Positions 1-10,732 of a stretch of DNA of 64,000 bases are shown here, in pieces. The notes beneath the pieces were generated by a model. The model worked only from the letters and a program-made list of their open reading frames with translations. It made no database searches and was not told where the DNA came from. The DNA is taken from positions 39,128,120 through 39,192,119 of the forward strand of contig NC_085141.1 of the NCBI RefSeq assembly GCF_024139115.2. Reading direction: 5' to 3'. The first letter of the stretch is position 1; each line of letters begins with the position of its first letter. The position numbers were made by a program, and so were the translations under genes. The DNA is from Armigeres subalbatus. Lineage: Eukaryota; Arthropoda; Insecta; Diptera; Culicidae.

Positions 1-1236
1 ACCGTAGCTCACATCCAACCCATACTGCTTTCCATTGTAGTACGCAACGGCCACTACTGCGCCATTCCTCGTAATTTTCGCTTTATTGTCGAAGAAGCTA
101 ACTTCCATACCCGCTCTTGCAATCCGATTCACAGAGAATAAATTGCAACTAAGTCCGGGTACGTACAGCACATTCTTGACTTCACATTCTTTTTTCGTTT
201 TTCCAACCGTTGAGTGCACTACCACATCGCCACAGTATTCCGCCAACAATTTTTCCCCGCTCGCTACTACCACCTCCACCGGTCGCTTCAGACGCCATTT
301 CGTACGAAAGTAACTGCAGTTGTTCACCATGTGGTCCGTCGCTCCAGAGTCTAAGAACCACTGCATTCTTGTAATGTTTTCTTCTTTGGAAGCCATGAAT
401 ACAACTTCCGCGTTATCCGAGGCACGGTTTTCTTCAACCACTATGTCTGCTTTTTGTCTTCGACTTCTTACTTCTCTGTATTCACTCGGATCCGATTCAG
501 ACATAATTGCACGACAATTAGCTTGCTTGTGTCCGACTCTACCGCACCGAAAACACTTGAACTTCCTCCAGCTCTGCCTACTGAACATGGCAATACCCTC
601 ATTGTCAGCTCCAGGGACCTGCAGATTTCTTCTCTTTAAATCAACATCCAGTAAACGCTTTTTCACAAACGGCATCGTTACACCGGCAGGAAGTGTCTCG
701 ATCGCGGTAACTACCGAATCAAACGACGGTGGCAACGTCAATAGCAAATGACAAATCGCGTCGGAGTCTTCAACAGCCGCACCACTTTCTTTTAACTCCC
801 GAATCAAACGATCGAACTTAAGCAAGTGCTCCGATAAACTATTATCAACGTCCTCCACATACTTTAATGTGAGGAGCTGTTTCCTAATAAACAGCTGTCC
901 GGCAACACCACGACGTTCGAACACCGCCTTCAGCGTGTCCCAAATTTGTTTCGGAGTCGAACAGTCTTTCACTAGTTCAAGCTGGCTGTCAGCAATCGCC
1001 TGAATTATCACAGCTTTACATCTTTTCTCTGCGGCTTTCCGTTCCACCATTTTCTTTTTCTTCTCCGACTTTACACTTGCGGAATCGTCCGCCACCACTT
1101 GCAGCTCGTTGATCTCACCCATCTCCCGGTGGAGACAATCCAGAAGATCGTACGTATCGAGGACGGTTTCCATCCGGAACCTCCAGTTGTGGAAGCCGGA
1201 CCCGTCGAACGCGGCGATTTTCACTTTCTCGTCCAT
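1..1236 (-). CDS. copia-type gag-protease polyprotein, 5' part, open at window edge
   Basis: This is the N-terminal part of a Ty1/copia retrotransposon polyprotein; integrase, reverse transcriptase and RNase H would lie left of base 1. I read all 412 codons from the ATG at 1236-1234 down to base 1 and found no stop. Gag fills about residues 1-225, with a lysine-rich stretch near residue 60. A CCHC knuckle follows at residues 228-241 (C-X2-C-X4-H-X4-C), matching nucleocapsid RNA-binding motifs. The protease active site D-S-G-A is at residues 296-299, in the copia context W-F-L-D-S-G-A-T-D-H-M. The start is chosen because the ATG directly follows the primer binding site, as in copia-like elements. 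The open frame suggests a fairly young insertion. Whether the rest of the element is intact cannot be seen. Confidence 0.9.
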   Translation of the reverse strand, partial: MDEKVKIAAFDGSGFHNWRFRMETVLDTYDLLDCLHREMGEINELQVVADDSASVKSEKKKKMVERKAAEKRCKAVIIQAIADSQLELVKDCSTPKQIWDTLKAVFERRGVAGQLFIRKQLLTLKYVEDVDNSLSEHLLKFDRLIRELKESGAAVEDSDAICHLLLTLPPSFDSVVTAIETLPAGVTMPFVKKRLLDVDLKRRNLQVPGADNEGIAMFSRQSWRKFKCFRCGRVGHKQANCRAIMSESDPSEYREVRSRRQKADIVVEENRASDNAEVVFMASKEENITRMQWFLDSGATDHMVNNCSYFRTKWRLKRPVEVVVASGEKLLAEYCGDVVVHSTVGKTKKECEVKNVLYVPGLSCNLFSVNRIARAGMEVSFFDNKAKITRNGAVVAVAYYNGKQYGLDVSYG

Positions 1237-1252
1237 ACCTGGGCCAATAACC
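1237..1252 (-). promoter_or_regulatory. primer binding site of the copia element (half-tRNA type)
   Basis: Read on the minus strand, the 16 bases after the LTR are GGTTATTGGCCCAGGT. Drosophila copia is primed by an internal fragment of initiator tRNA-Met, and its site begins GGTTATGGGCCCAG, so this differs by one base in the first 14. That comparison is from memory. The site abuts both the LTR and the gag start codon. Confidence 0.7.
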
Positions 1253-1500
1253 TGTTGGCCAGAGAAGGGAACCCCCTCACAAAGAATAACAATTAGAGTT
1301 CCCTCTCTACACCACGGCAGGCTACTGACTGATAATTCTGCCAGCAGCTGCAGTTCTCTTTATTCAACAATAGGTATATACAATAATCCATAACAAACTT
1401 CCTTAATCTATACCAAAGAGCAACTACAACTAACCGGCGCCCGCTTCTTATCCATCTTCGATCTACAGCGAAGCGTCGCACACTACCTGATATTCCAACA
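1253..1500 (-). mobile_element. 5' LTR of the copia element, 248 bp
   Basis: The segment starts TGTTGG and ends CCAACA, the usual TG...CA ends as a 6-bp terminal inverted repeat. One end abuts the primer site and gag start, so in element orientation (minus) this is the 5' LTR. In the sense direction it contains a TATATA-type box and an AATAAAG polyadenylation-like signal, as expected for an R region. The 3' LTR is outside the window, so LTR divergence and a 5-bp target duplication (GATCT would be 1501-1505) cannot be checked. Confidence 0.8.
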
Positions 1501-1507
1501 GATCTTA

Positions 1508-1877
1508 GGGTCTGTTCAAATATTACGTAACGCGAAAAACGTTGTTTTTAAGAACCCCCCACCCCCTCGTAACAATCTGTAACAAAATTTAGAACTACCC
1601 CCACCCCTATGCGTAACGCGTAACAAATACATTTTTTTGAAAAAATGTTGTTTTTGGTAGAATTTGAACCACGATACAATAAATTATTATTTTTGTGTAT
1701 TTTATGCTATTTTGAAGACACTAACAATTTTTTGAAAAATTTAAATATTTTTTCTCAATTGTTACGCGTAACAATTTCTTGAAGGACCCCCACCCCCTAT
1801 ATTTTGCGTAACAAATCGTAACAAAAATAAAACAACCCCTCATCCCCTATTGCGTTACGTAATATTTGAACAGACCC
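1508..1877. mobile_element. MITE family A, copy 1 (GGGTCTGTTCAAAT ends)
   Basis: A 370-bp non-coding element with nearly perfect terminal inverted repeats of at least 25 bp (GGGTCTGTTCAAATATTACG at the left, its complement at the right). The 3-bp sequence TTA flanks both ends (1505-1507 and 1878-1880). Subterminal runs of G and C separate an AT-rich core. The other copy at 13220-13585 is in opposite orientation. No transposase frame is present. It sits 7 bp outside the copia LTR. Confidence 0.85.
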
Positions 1878-1880
1878 TTA

Positions 1881-2143
1881 CACCCAAGATCTTTTGTCAG
1901 AACATTCAAAACAGCACCCTATTAAGCATTGATATTCCAGTCAAAGAGCTCTTTCAAGTGAACAAGTTTGTTAAAAAAGGCCGGTCTACTATCCATCCGT
2001 CTTTGTATTCCCATTTCTTCAGGTCAGTGGTCCACAGTTGAGGGTATTCAATTTTGTTTTTCATTCAAGTTAGTTGAATGGAGGGGTTTAGACGTGTATT
2101 TGCGATGTAGTCAAGTGATTTATTCAATCAATTGTAAATGACT
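1881..2143. other. gene-free stretch
   Basis: AT-rich sequence between MITE copy 1 and a SINE tail. A short open frame (1850-2041) overlaps the MITE end and has no recognisable feature. I see no gene, RNA or repeat structure here. Confidence 0.5.
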
Positions 2144-2226
2144 GTAGAAGAGTTAATAATGAACACTAAGCTGTGAGACGGATATGGTTCAGTTGGACAT
2201 GTTATGCCAATAAAGAGTAAGAGAAA
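2144..2226 (+). mobile_element. Feilai-type SINE, 3' tail fragment
   Basis: The stretch AATGAACACTAAGCTGTGAG followed by an ATGCCAATAAAGAG tail matches the 3' part of the two better copies in this window (11156-11476 and 28900-29226), with substitutions. The tRNA-like head is absent, so this is a truncated relic. Confidence 0.65.
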
Positions 2227-2288
2227 AAAAATCGATTTTTATAGTACTTTATTAACGTGATTTTTTATTTCATAATTGTTATAGAAAA

Positions 2289-2534
2289 ATGGTTAACCCG
2301 TATCGACCTGAGTCGATGGAAATAAATTCAAATTGCTGCCATTTCGTCATTTTTTGTGGTATTAGCCTGGTTTTATTACTGTTCTGCTCATACGGATCCC
2401 AGAATGCAGAATACATGTTGGGACTTGTAATGTGGTCTTCTTATCCGGAGTTATTCCGGTGCGTCACTGGGTCAGATGCAGTAAATTTGACCACAACCTT
2501 ATGTTTTGGCGATAATCATTTTTTCAGTTTTTAA
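2289..2534 (+). CDS. unassigned 81-codon open frame, hydrophobic centre
   Basis: I do not recognise this frame. It starts at an ATG in the context AAAAATGG and has a hydrophobic run at about residues 17-33 that could span a membrane, then a cysteine-containing tail. It stops 8 bp before the target site of the RTE-like LINE. No splice-linked neighbour or repeat match is evident. It may be chance coding in AT-rich DNA or an exon relic. Confidence 0.15.
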   Translation: MVNPYRPESMEINSNCCHFVIFCGISLVLLLFCSYGSQNAEYMLGLVMWSSYPELFRCVTGSDAVNLTTTLCFGDNHFFSF

Positions 2535-2552
2535 TCTCTATTCATACCATTT

Positions 2553-5500
2553 TGTGGGCAGCAGGGACTATGTCCAAGGGCTTGACGATCCCTCCCCAGG
2601 CCATCTGCGAGTTGTGGGGCTTGCCTAGGATGTGGTGGGGTTTGACAGTGGGCCCTGTCAAACCTCTATAAAAAGCTGCATGTATCCGCAAGTAGGCTCC
2701 ACCAAAGCGACCGTGTGCCGCTCAAAGCGCACAAGCCCAAGTCCTGGTGTTAGGTGGGACGCTAAACAGCCCTGACACGACGGCCCTCCGACGAGACAGG
2801 AGGTTTGCGCAGGCCCAATAAGCCGCCTAGAAAACCAATCATTACGAACAATATAAGAGATAATGCGACTCGATATAATCGGCAAAGACCTAGGCGACGA
2901 ATACAGGATCACGATTGGAAGCTTGGAACATGGAATTGCAAGTCGCTAGGTTTCGCAGGTTGCGACAGGATGATCTACGATGAATTACATCCCCGTAACT
3001 TCGACGTCGTGGCGCTGCAGGAGATTTGCTGGACAGGACAGAAAGTGTGGAAAAGCGGGCATCGAGCGGCTACCTTCTACCAAAGCTGTGGCACCACCAA
3101 TGAGCTGGGAACCGGCTTCATAGTGCTGGGTAAGATGCGCCAACGCGTGATTGGGTGGCAGCCAATCAACGCAAGGATGTGCAAGCTGAGGATAAAAGGC
3201 CGTTTCTTCAACTATAGCATCATCAACGTGCACTGCCCACACGAAGGGAGACCCGACGACGAGAAAGAAGCGTTCTACGCACAGCTGGAGCAGACATACG
3301 ATGGATGCCCACTGCGGGACGTTAAAATCGTCATCGGTGACATGAACGCACAGGTAGGAAGGGAGGAAATGTATAGACCGGTCATCGGACCGGATAGTCT
3401 GCACACCGTATCGAATGACAACGGCCAACGATGCATAAACTTCGCAGCCTCCCGCGGAATGGTAGTCCGAAGCACCTTCTTTCCCCGCAAAAATATCCAC
3501 AAGGCCACATGGAGATCACCTAACCAAGAAACGGAAAACCAAATCGACCACGTTCTAATCGACGGTAAATTCTTCTCCGACATCACGAACGTCCGCACTT
3601 ACCGCAGTGCGAATATTGAATCCGACCACTACCTCGTTGCAGTATGCCTGCGCTCAAAACTCTCGACGGTGTACAACACGCGTCGAAGTCGGACGCCGCG
3701 GCTTAACATTGGGCGGCTACAAGACGGTAGACTAGCCCAAGACTACGCGCAGCAGCTGGAAGTGGCACTTCCAACGGAAGAGCAGCTAGGCGCAGCATCT
3801 CTTGAAGATGGCTGGAGAGATATTCGATCCGCCATTGGTAGCACCGCAACCGCTGCACTTGGCACGGTGCCCCCGGATCAGAGAAACGACTGGTATGACG
3901 GCGAATGTGAGCAGTTAGTGGAAGAGAAGAATGCAGCATGGGCGAGATTGCTGCAACACCGCACGAGGGCGAACGAGGCACGATATAAACAGGCGCGGAA
4001 CAGACAAAACTCGATTTTCCGGAGGAAAAAGCGCCAGAAGGAAGATCGAGACCGTGAAGAAACGGAGCAACTGTACCGCGCTAATAACACACGAAAGTTC
4101 TATGAGAAGTTAAACCGTTCACGTAAGGGCCACGTGCCACAGCCTGATATGTGTAAGGACATAAACGGGAACCTTCTTACGAACGAGCGTGAGGTGATCC
4201 AAAGGTGGCGGCAGCACTATGAAGAACACCTGAATGGCGATGTGGCAGACGAAGATGGCGGTATGGTGATGGACCTGGGAGAACGCGCGCAGGACATAAT
4301 TCTACCGGCTCCGGATCTCCAGGAAATCCAGGAGGAGATTGGCCGGCTGAAGAACAACAAAGCCCCTGGGGTTGACCAACTACCAGGAGAGCTATTTAAA
4401 CACGGTGGTGAGGCACTGGCTAGAGCGCTGCACTGGGTCATTACTAAGATTTGGGAGGAGGAAGTTTTGCCGCAGGAGTGGATGGAAGGTGTCGTGTGTC
4501 CCATCTACAAAAAGGGCGATAAGCTGGATTGTAGCAACTACCGCGCAATCACATTGCTGAACGCCGCCTACAAGGTACTCTCCCAAATTTTATGCCGTCG
4601 ACTAGCACCAACTGCAAGGGAGTTCGTGGGGCAGTACCAGGCGGGTTTTATGGGCGAACGCTCCACCACGGACCAGGTGTTTGCCATTCGCCAAGTACTG
4701 CAGAAATGCCGCGAATACAACGTGCCCACATCATCTATTCATCGACTTCAAAGCCGCATATGATACAATCAATCGGGACCAGCTATGGCAGCTAATGCAC
4801 GAACACGGTTTTCCGGATAAACTGACACGATTGATCAAAGCGACGATGGATCGGGTGATGTGCGTAGTTCGAGTTTCAGGGGCATTCTCGAGTCCCTTCG
4901 AAACCCGCAGAGGGTTACGGCAAGGTGATGGTCTTTCGTGTTTGCTATTCAACATCGCTTTGGAAGGTGTAATACGAAGAGCAGGGATTAACACGAGTGG
5001 TACAATTTTCAATAAGTCCGTCCAGCTATTTGGTTTCGCCGACGACATAGATATTATGGCACGTAACTTTGAGAAGATGGAGGAAGCCTACATCAGACTG
5101 AAGAGGGAAGCTAAGCGGATCGGACTAGTCATCAACACGTCGAAGACGAAGTACATGATAGGAAGAGGTTCAAGAGAAGACAATGTGAGCCACCCACCGC
5201 GAGTTTGCATCGGTGGTGACGAAATCGAGGTGGTAGAAGAATTTGTGTACTTGGGCTCACTGGTGACTGCCGAAAATGACACCAGCAGAGAAATTCGGAG
5301 ACGCATAGTGGCTGGAAATCGTACGTACTTTGGACTCCGCAAGACGCTCCGATCGAATAGAGTTCGCCGCCGTACCAAACTGACAATCTACAAAACGCTA
5401 ATTAGACCGGTAGTCCTCTACGGACACGAGACCTGGACGATGCTCGTGGAGGACCAACGCGCACTTGGAGTTTTCGAAAGGAAAGTGCTGCGTACCATCT

Positions 5501-5856
5501 ATGGTGGGGTGCAGATGGCGGACGGTACGTGGAGGAGGCGAATGAACCACGAATTGCATCAGCTGTTGGGAGAACCATCCATCGTTCACATCGCGAAAAT
5601 CGGACGACTGCGATGGGCCGGGCACGTAGCCAGAATGTCGGATAGTAACCCGGTGAAAATGGTTCTCGACAACGATCCGACGGGCACAAGAAGGCGAGGT
5701 GCGCAGCGGGCAAGGTGGATCGATCAGGTGGAAGATGACTTGCGGACCCTCCGTAGACTGCGTGGTTGGCGACGTGTAGCCATGGACCGAGCCGAATGGA
5801 GAAGACTCTTATATACCGCACAGGCCACTTCGGCCTTAGTCTGAATAAATAAATAA
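2553..5856 (+). mobile_element. RTE-like non-LTR retrotransposon, apparently full length
   Basis: The insertion is bounded by an 11-bp direct repeat TCATACCATTT (2542-2552 and 5857-5867), a target-site duplication. The 5' end begins GTGGGCAGCAGGG with about 250 bp of untranslated leader. One long endonuclease plus reverse transcriptase frame follows. The 3' untranslated region is nearly absent, and the element ends in a tandem AATA repeat rather than poly(A). A single ORF, short tandem-repeat tail and tiny 3' UTR are typical of the RTE clade, which includes JAM1 of Aedes aegypti; assignment to a named family is not possible by eye. Confidence 0.85.
2805..5844 (+). pseudogene. RTE-like endonuclease/reverse transcriptase, one frameshift
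   Basis: The protein nicks target DNA and copies the element RNA into it. The first frame (2805-4763) carries an apurinic-type endonuclease over roughly residues 40-290: motifs T-W-N, L-Q-E, N-V-H-C-P-H, G-D-M-N, I-D-H and S-D-H. The RT domain follows, with the Y-R-A-I-T-L-L-N motif and the Q-A-G-F block. The frame is lost near 4728, where about two bases appear to be missing. The second frame (to the stop at 5842-5844) carries F-I-D-F-K-A-A-Y-D, G-L-R-Q-G-D and the catalytic F-A-D-D, then a basic C-terminal domain with G-R-L-R-W-A-G-H. The exact start codon is uncertain because the first frame opens with TTG at 2805 and its first in-frame ATG is near 2970. All catalytic motifs are visible, so the break looks recent. 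Confidence 0.85.
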
Positions 5857-5867
5857 TCATACCATTT

Positions 5868-6788
5868 CGGTTCGGTATACTTGTATATAGGGATTATATT
5901 AACAGAACCAACAATCATGGTGACATCTGTTCCAGAAATGGCCAACAACAGGTTTCTTCGAAGTGACCCTTTGGGAATCGGCGGGCCCAAATGGTCAGTT
6001 CATTATTTTTGCTTCATACTAGCAATATGGGTATCAAACTTCAGCATTTTGCAAGTCAAGTTGGATTATGACATCCTGATGTAATGCTGGGGATATTGGC
6101 CACCCTGGGGTCAGTTACGAGGCCCTTGTGGGAGCTTTAGGAGGCATTGGAAACGGGTATTTTCAAAATGCAGTCAACTCGCTACATCTCGATAGCTCTC
6201 TTCTCTATCTTGATGTGTTCTGGTCATATTTTGTTCAAGATTTATAAATTATATTTATTGTTCAAGATTTTCTCTCCCTATGTCGATACAATCAAATTAC
6301 TAGGCTTCTAGACCATCTTGGGACAATAACAAACACATCAAAATCAAGAAATGCATTAGTTGTGTTGTCGTTTTTCATAGCAACGAGTGTTTTCAGATCT
6401 AGTTCCCAAAAAAAACAAATCCAATACGAAAAACTTATGTTTTATTTTATTTGCAGTGGTGTAGTCAGAAATTATTCAGGAAAAAACCCTGATTAATCCG
6501 TTTAACGGTATCGGTGTCTTTCTGGAAATAGTATTTTTGCCATAACTTTTGAGTCCATACTCCGGCCCAGCCAAGTTTTAATATGAAATGATAAGACACG
6601 ATTCCCATTCAAATGCAACTTGTTGGTTGAGAATAGGTGCCAAAAAATAGCTATTTACGCGCTTTTTGTACAAAATATAAGATTTTGACTATCATTTCTG
6701 AACCCAAAGTTTGATCTAGTCAATTTTCAACAGAAAGCAATGAAACTTTTGAGTCAATTGTCCGATCCATCCCATTTTCAATAGAAAA
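5868..6788. other. gene-free stretch after the RTE insertion
   Basis: Host-like AT-rich DNA with no convincing frame. The open frame at 5881-6084 has no recognisable features. Around 6545 and 6745 a phrase like AACTTTTGAGTC recurs, suggesting an old dispersed repeat, but its limits are unclear. Confidence 0.4.
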
Positions 6789-6942
6789 CAGACCTAAACG
6801 ATTTCATCGTCACTACGGCAACAACTAGTCGCCGCGATTCCATCATTGGGTCGCTGCAGGCAATGTTCCATTTACAGAATCGCATTCGCCAGCGATAGAA
6901 GTTCGTCGTGATTATTCGGTCACGTGTGTTTGGGGAAACCTT
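6789..6942. mobile_element. MITE family G, copy 1 (degenerate)
   Basis: This block reads CAGACCTAAACGATTTCATC at the left and ends TGTTTGGGGAAACCTTA. It matches the copy at 33767-33956 along its length, including the core GGCAACAACTAGTCGCCGCG. Its terminal bases are more decayed than in the other copy. The minus frame over it (6778-7185) is a shadow. Confidence 0.65.
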
Positions 6943-7689
6943 AATAGGATTTTCCATTAAATGCAACCAGTTGCAAGCAAATTGGATAAGGATAAGTTCC
7001 AAAAAATGAGTTAGATTTTGTGCACTCAAACACATAGACAGCACCCCAATTCGCCGACCATAGACGTTCGGTAGGTAAGGGAACTGTTCCATTTTCCATC
7101 TCACTGAACATATATTCATCTCATCGCAAAACAAAGAAATACAGCACCAATCTTGTCGCTTCTTTTTGCTAACACGCGTGCTCACTGGTGAAAAAAATCA
7201 CAAAAATAAGAAACCAACCAAATTCCTTTCCATTGCTTTGTTTTTGATGGGATGGAAATAGGAGCTATGGGATGAAGTGCCGAACCGTTCCCCTAAATAA
7301 TAATATGGATCTCTGAGCCATCTAAAATATGTTTGTTTTTGGAGCGAACATATGGCCTTTCGGTACACTTCGTCTCCGAAAGAGACAAAAAGAGAAACGG
7401 ACTTCCACGGAAAAGTTCTTGAAGCGAGAAGTTTGTGGACATGTTCTAGAGAAAATAATTGATTAATGCAGTGGATCTTAACCTATTTAGTGGTACCCCT
7501 TCGAACTTTTTCATTTTTTGAGGTATCCCCTATTTTTTGTGAATGAAAATAAGCGTAGCTCTCAAGATATATGCAAAACGGACCTGAAAACTAACGGGAT
7601 AAATAATTCTCCAAAAAGTTGTCTGAAATGTTCGTTATTCCGTGGAACTTCACAATTTAAATTACGTTAATACATCAAGATTCCTACAA
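6943..7689. other. gene-free stretch
   Basis: AT-rich intergenic DNA between a MITE relic and the minisatellite. I see no gene, RNA or clear repeat. Confidence 0.4.
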
Positions 7690-8470
7690 TACTTTGAGAA
7701 CTTTTGGAGCTTTCCGAGTCTCTTAAAAGGAGCCTTCTGAGTATGTTGAAAGGACGCTGCTCAGCCGTTTGAAAGGAGGTTTTCAAGCTAAAAAATAATT
7801 CTGAAACTCTTGAAAGGAGGCTTTCGAGCTTCTCTTGAGGGAATACTCCCAAGGCTTTTAAAGAGAGCATCTTGGAAGGAGAATTCTAAGCCTTTTGATG
7901 TGAGACTTCCGAGCCTCTTGAAAGTAGGCTTGCGAGCCATTAGAAAGTAGGCTTCCAAGCCTCTTGAAAGAAGAATTCTAAGTCTCTTGGAAGGAGGCTT
8001 TCGAGTCTCTTAAAGGAGGCTTCTGAGCATTTTTAACGGAAGCACCCATGTCTATTGAAGGGAGGCTCTCAAGCATCTTAAAGCGAGCCTTTTGAAAGGA
8101 GGTTTCCAAGGCTCTTGAAAGTAGGCTTCCTATGTTTACGAGCCTCTTAAGAGGAGACTTCCGAGCCGCTTGACAGGAGATCTCCAAGCCTCTTGAAAGA
8201 AGAACTCTGAAACCTTTTAAAAGGAGACTTCCAAGCCTCTTGAAAGGAAGCTTCCGAGGCTCTTGAAAAAAAGGCTTCCGAGTCTCTTGAAAGGGCTCCC
8301 GAGCTTCTTGAAAGAAGGCTCCACAGCCTTTTGAAAGGAGGGTTCCAAGTCTCTTGAAAGGGGACTCCCAAGCCTCTTGAAAAAAAGCTTCCAAGTCCAT
8401 GAAAAGCAGTCTTCCAAACCTCTTGCAACAAAGCTACTGAGCTTTCCAGAAAAAGACCTCTCAAATGGAG
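7690..8470. repeat. degenerate minisatellite, about 25-30 bp unit
   Basis: Roughly 780 bp of imperfect tandem copies built on AGCCTCTTGAAAGGAGGCTTCC with point changes and small indels. Three minus-strand frames (7978-8400, 8147-8464, 8217-8417) stay open because the unit has no stop in those readings; they give repetitive Ser/Leu/Phe-rich peptides and are not taken as genes. Units are clearest at 8160-8400 and fade toward both ends. Confidence 0.85.
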
Positions 8471-8936
8471 GCTTTCGTCTTTATATTCTTGATTTTAGTT
8501 CAGAAATATATTCTTAACATATTATTCAATATTTTGTCTCGATCAAGTAGATTGCATTGAAGCTGATTTTTTAAATTAGTTTTTTCGACGTTTTGTGCCT
8601 CTGATCTTTTGTTCCTCAGCTACTTCATACACTGTACCGCTTGGGATAACCAGGATTAAAAACACACATCCGCCATTACGCATTTTTGTCTAAGGTACCC
8701 CCTACCCGAGCAAAGTTTGAAATCAAAATTTGCTGTCATGATGTCAATTATTTGATTACTCCAGTTGATCTCGTTTTGTATGGATTAACGGTTAACACAG
8801 CAGGAATGAAAGCATATTTTTACACTGTGAAATCATACTGAAAACAAATTTTGCTGTCAATGAAATCAACATGATTACTAAATGTGATATGATATGATTT
8901 TTAATTTGATATCAAAATGAGCATTTTATTATATTA
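8471..8936. other. gene-free stretch
   Basis: AT-rich sequence. Near 8720-8900 related phrases recur (for example AAATTTGCTGTCA and AAATTTTGCTGTCA), consistent with a decayed repeat. No gene seen. Confidence 0.4.
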
Positions 8937-9186
8937 CTAGCAGACCCGACGAACTTTGTTTCGCCTAAAATTGATTTATTCTCTGATTAGTTCTCGAGTT
9001 AAGCAGAAATGTGTGTTCCATTTGTATGGGAGCCCCCCTTTACAAAAGGGGGAGGGGTCTCAAACCATCTTAAGAACCTTCCCCGACCCCAAAAACCTCT
9101 GCATGTAAATTTTCACGCCGATCGATTCAGTAGTTTCCGAGTCTATAAGGGTCAGACAGACAGAAATTCATTTTTATGTATATAGA
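8937..9186 (-). mobile_element. non-autonomous Helitron, copy 1
   Basis: A 250-bp element read on the minus strand. Its 5' end is TCTATATACATAAAAATGAA and its 3' end is GGGTCTGCTAG. A short hairpin (GGCGAA / TTCGTC) lies just before the 3' CTAG. It is flanked by A and T, fitting Helitron insertion between A and T without target duplication. The body carries GGGGGCTCCCATACAAATGG and a motif complementary to GGTCAGACAGACAG. There is no coding capacity. Other copies start at 10733, 11713, 13166 and 31183. Confidence 0.75.
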
Positions 9187-9213
9187 TTTTTATGAGTTCC
9201 CAACTAACATTAG

Positions 9214-9312
9214 CATTTACACAGTTATTAATTGAAAGCTTTTCTATGTCTGATAATAAATAAAATATGCCCAGAGTGTCGAGACTGTTTCCCACCCGAA
9301 AACATCTTAGAC
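9214..9312 (-). mobile_element. Feilai-related SINE fragment, reverse orientation
   Basis: On the minus strand this reads GGTGGGAAACAGTCTCGAC, then TCTGGGCAT, then AATTAATAACTGTG. These match in order the middle and distal parts of the SINE copies at 11156 and 28900, with substitutions and a deletion. The tRNA-like head is missing. Confidence 0.5.
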
Positions 9313-9436
9313 TGGCCGAAACATGCTGGTGGCTTTTATTGAACATTCTAATGCCGTTCATTGAACATTTTTTACGTTTTTCGTTTTTCTGGAAAGATTG
9401 CATGTCCATGTTTCAGAACAGAAATAATAATATTAC

Positions 9437-9998
9437 ACGCAGAGAAATGTTTTTTTAAACTCAATGATATTATGTATAAAGACAACAAAAATAATGATTG
9501 TTCCCCAGCTAATAATTTTATTTGTTAAATTCAACAAAAAATCAGATTTGATTAGACGAAAAATATTGTTGTTTCTACAATGTTCCAAAACAGCACTCAA
9601 AATAAAAATTGTTGAATTTACAATATATTTTTTGTTTGTACAAAAAATATTTTTAATCCAAAAAGAAATTTTTTTGTTTTCAACAATATTTTTCTTAAAT
9701 TAAAAAAAAATATTATAATCAAAAATTTATTTTAAATGTTGTATAAAATTTCTTGTAATTATCAATTATTTTATTTTTGGGTAGGCTTCGTGTGGAAAAT
9801 AAAACCACAATAATTATATTTGTATTTTTTTCAAATATTTACTCCACAAACTAGTTACACTGGATTGCAGTAGAAACAACAATGAAAATTTTTGAATTAA
9901 ATATATTTCAGTTTTGATTTTAAAAATAAAATGTTTGGGTTTAAAAAATATTTCAATAATTTTATTTTTTAGTTCAAAAAGGTACATTTTTTCTGCGT
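9437..9998. mobile_element. AT-rich MITE with ACGCAGARAAATGT ends
   Basis: The left end ACGCAGAGAAATGT and the right end ACATTTTTTCTGCGT form an imperfect terminal inverted repeat of about 14 bp around 560 bp of very AT-rich DNA. Open frames here are low-complexity. Target duplication was not resolved, so the boundaries are approximate. Confidence 0.5.
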
Positions 9999-10667
9999 AT
10001 ATGTGAGTTAGCTTCAAGCTTCGGTTTATTTTCTACAATCTTTAATAAACAAAAAGTAACACGCTCTCCACATACTAAATAAAAGATTTACAACCGAGAG
10101 AAGAGTGGTTCCATATAGACCAGTTTTCAGAAGGTAGCTTTCGTATGCTTCTGATAAACCTTCATGACAAATAAATTAAAATCCATGGTATGAATAATAA
10201 CCTATAAATATACGCAACGTTCTGTATAACGAAATTTAGGTTTGCGCATACAATAATATACTATACTCATTTCTATCAAGGTCACATCCACACATTTTTC
10301 TTAGCTGTAACGATTTACATGGGTGTTTTTACCTCATGTAACAGTTAAACAATGTAGCTAGCTGATGAAAAAGTGGTGATATTTCGTTGCCGGAAAACTC
10401 ATGAGGCAAAACGCCTTCAAGCTGGTAGCTCTTTGAGAACAACAACCCACGACGTCTCGGCGAATCAGCATTCTGGTATGGATAGTGCGTGGAGACGCGT
10501 AGTACATTGTAGGTTAGTCCGCCTAGAGCGTTTTGACTCTCCGAAATATTGGATGTTTCATCAAATGTGGAAAATTTACATACAAAATGATGCGTGTTGT
10601 GATGTACGACAAAGCGTTCTCGGCTGAAAGTGCAAGTGTCGAACAAACATGCGGTGGCGGCGGTACA
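9999..10667. other. gene-free stretch
   Basis: Mixed AT-rich DNA with overlapping short frames on both strands (10329-10646 and 10373-10627) that have no recognisable domain. No RNA gene seen. Confidence 0.4.
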
Positions 10668-10732
10668 CGAAGGAGTATTTTAGCCCAATTCTTGTCCAAA
10701 AGTCAAAAACATTTTTTTAAAAATATTTTATA

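Noticed and set aside
7978..8464. Three overlapping minus-strand frames of 66-140 codons
   Set aside because: They are readings of a degenerate minisatellite; the peptide is just the repeated unit.
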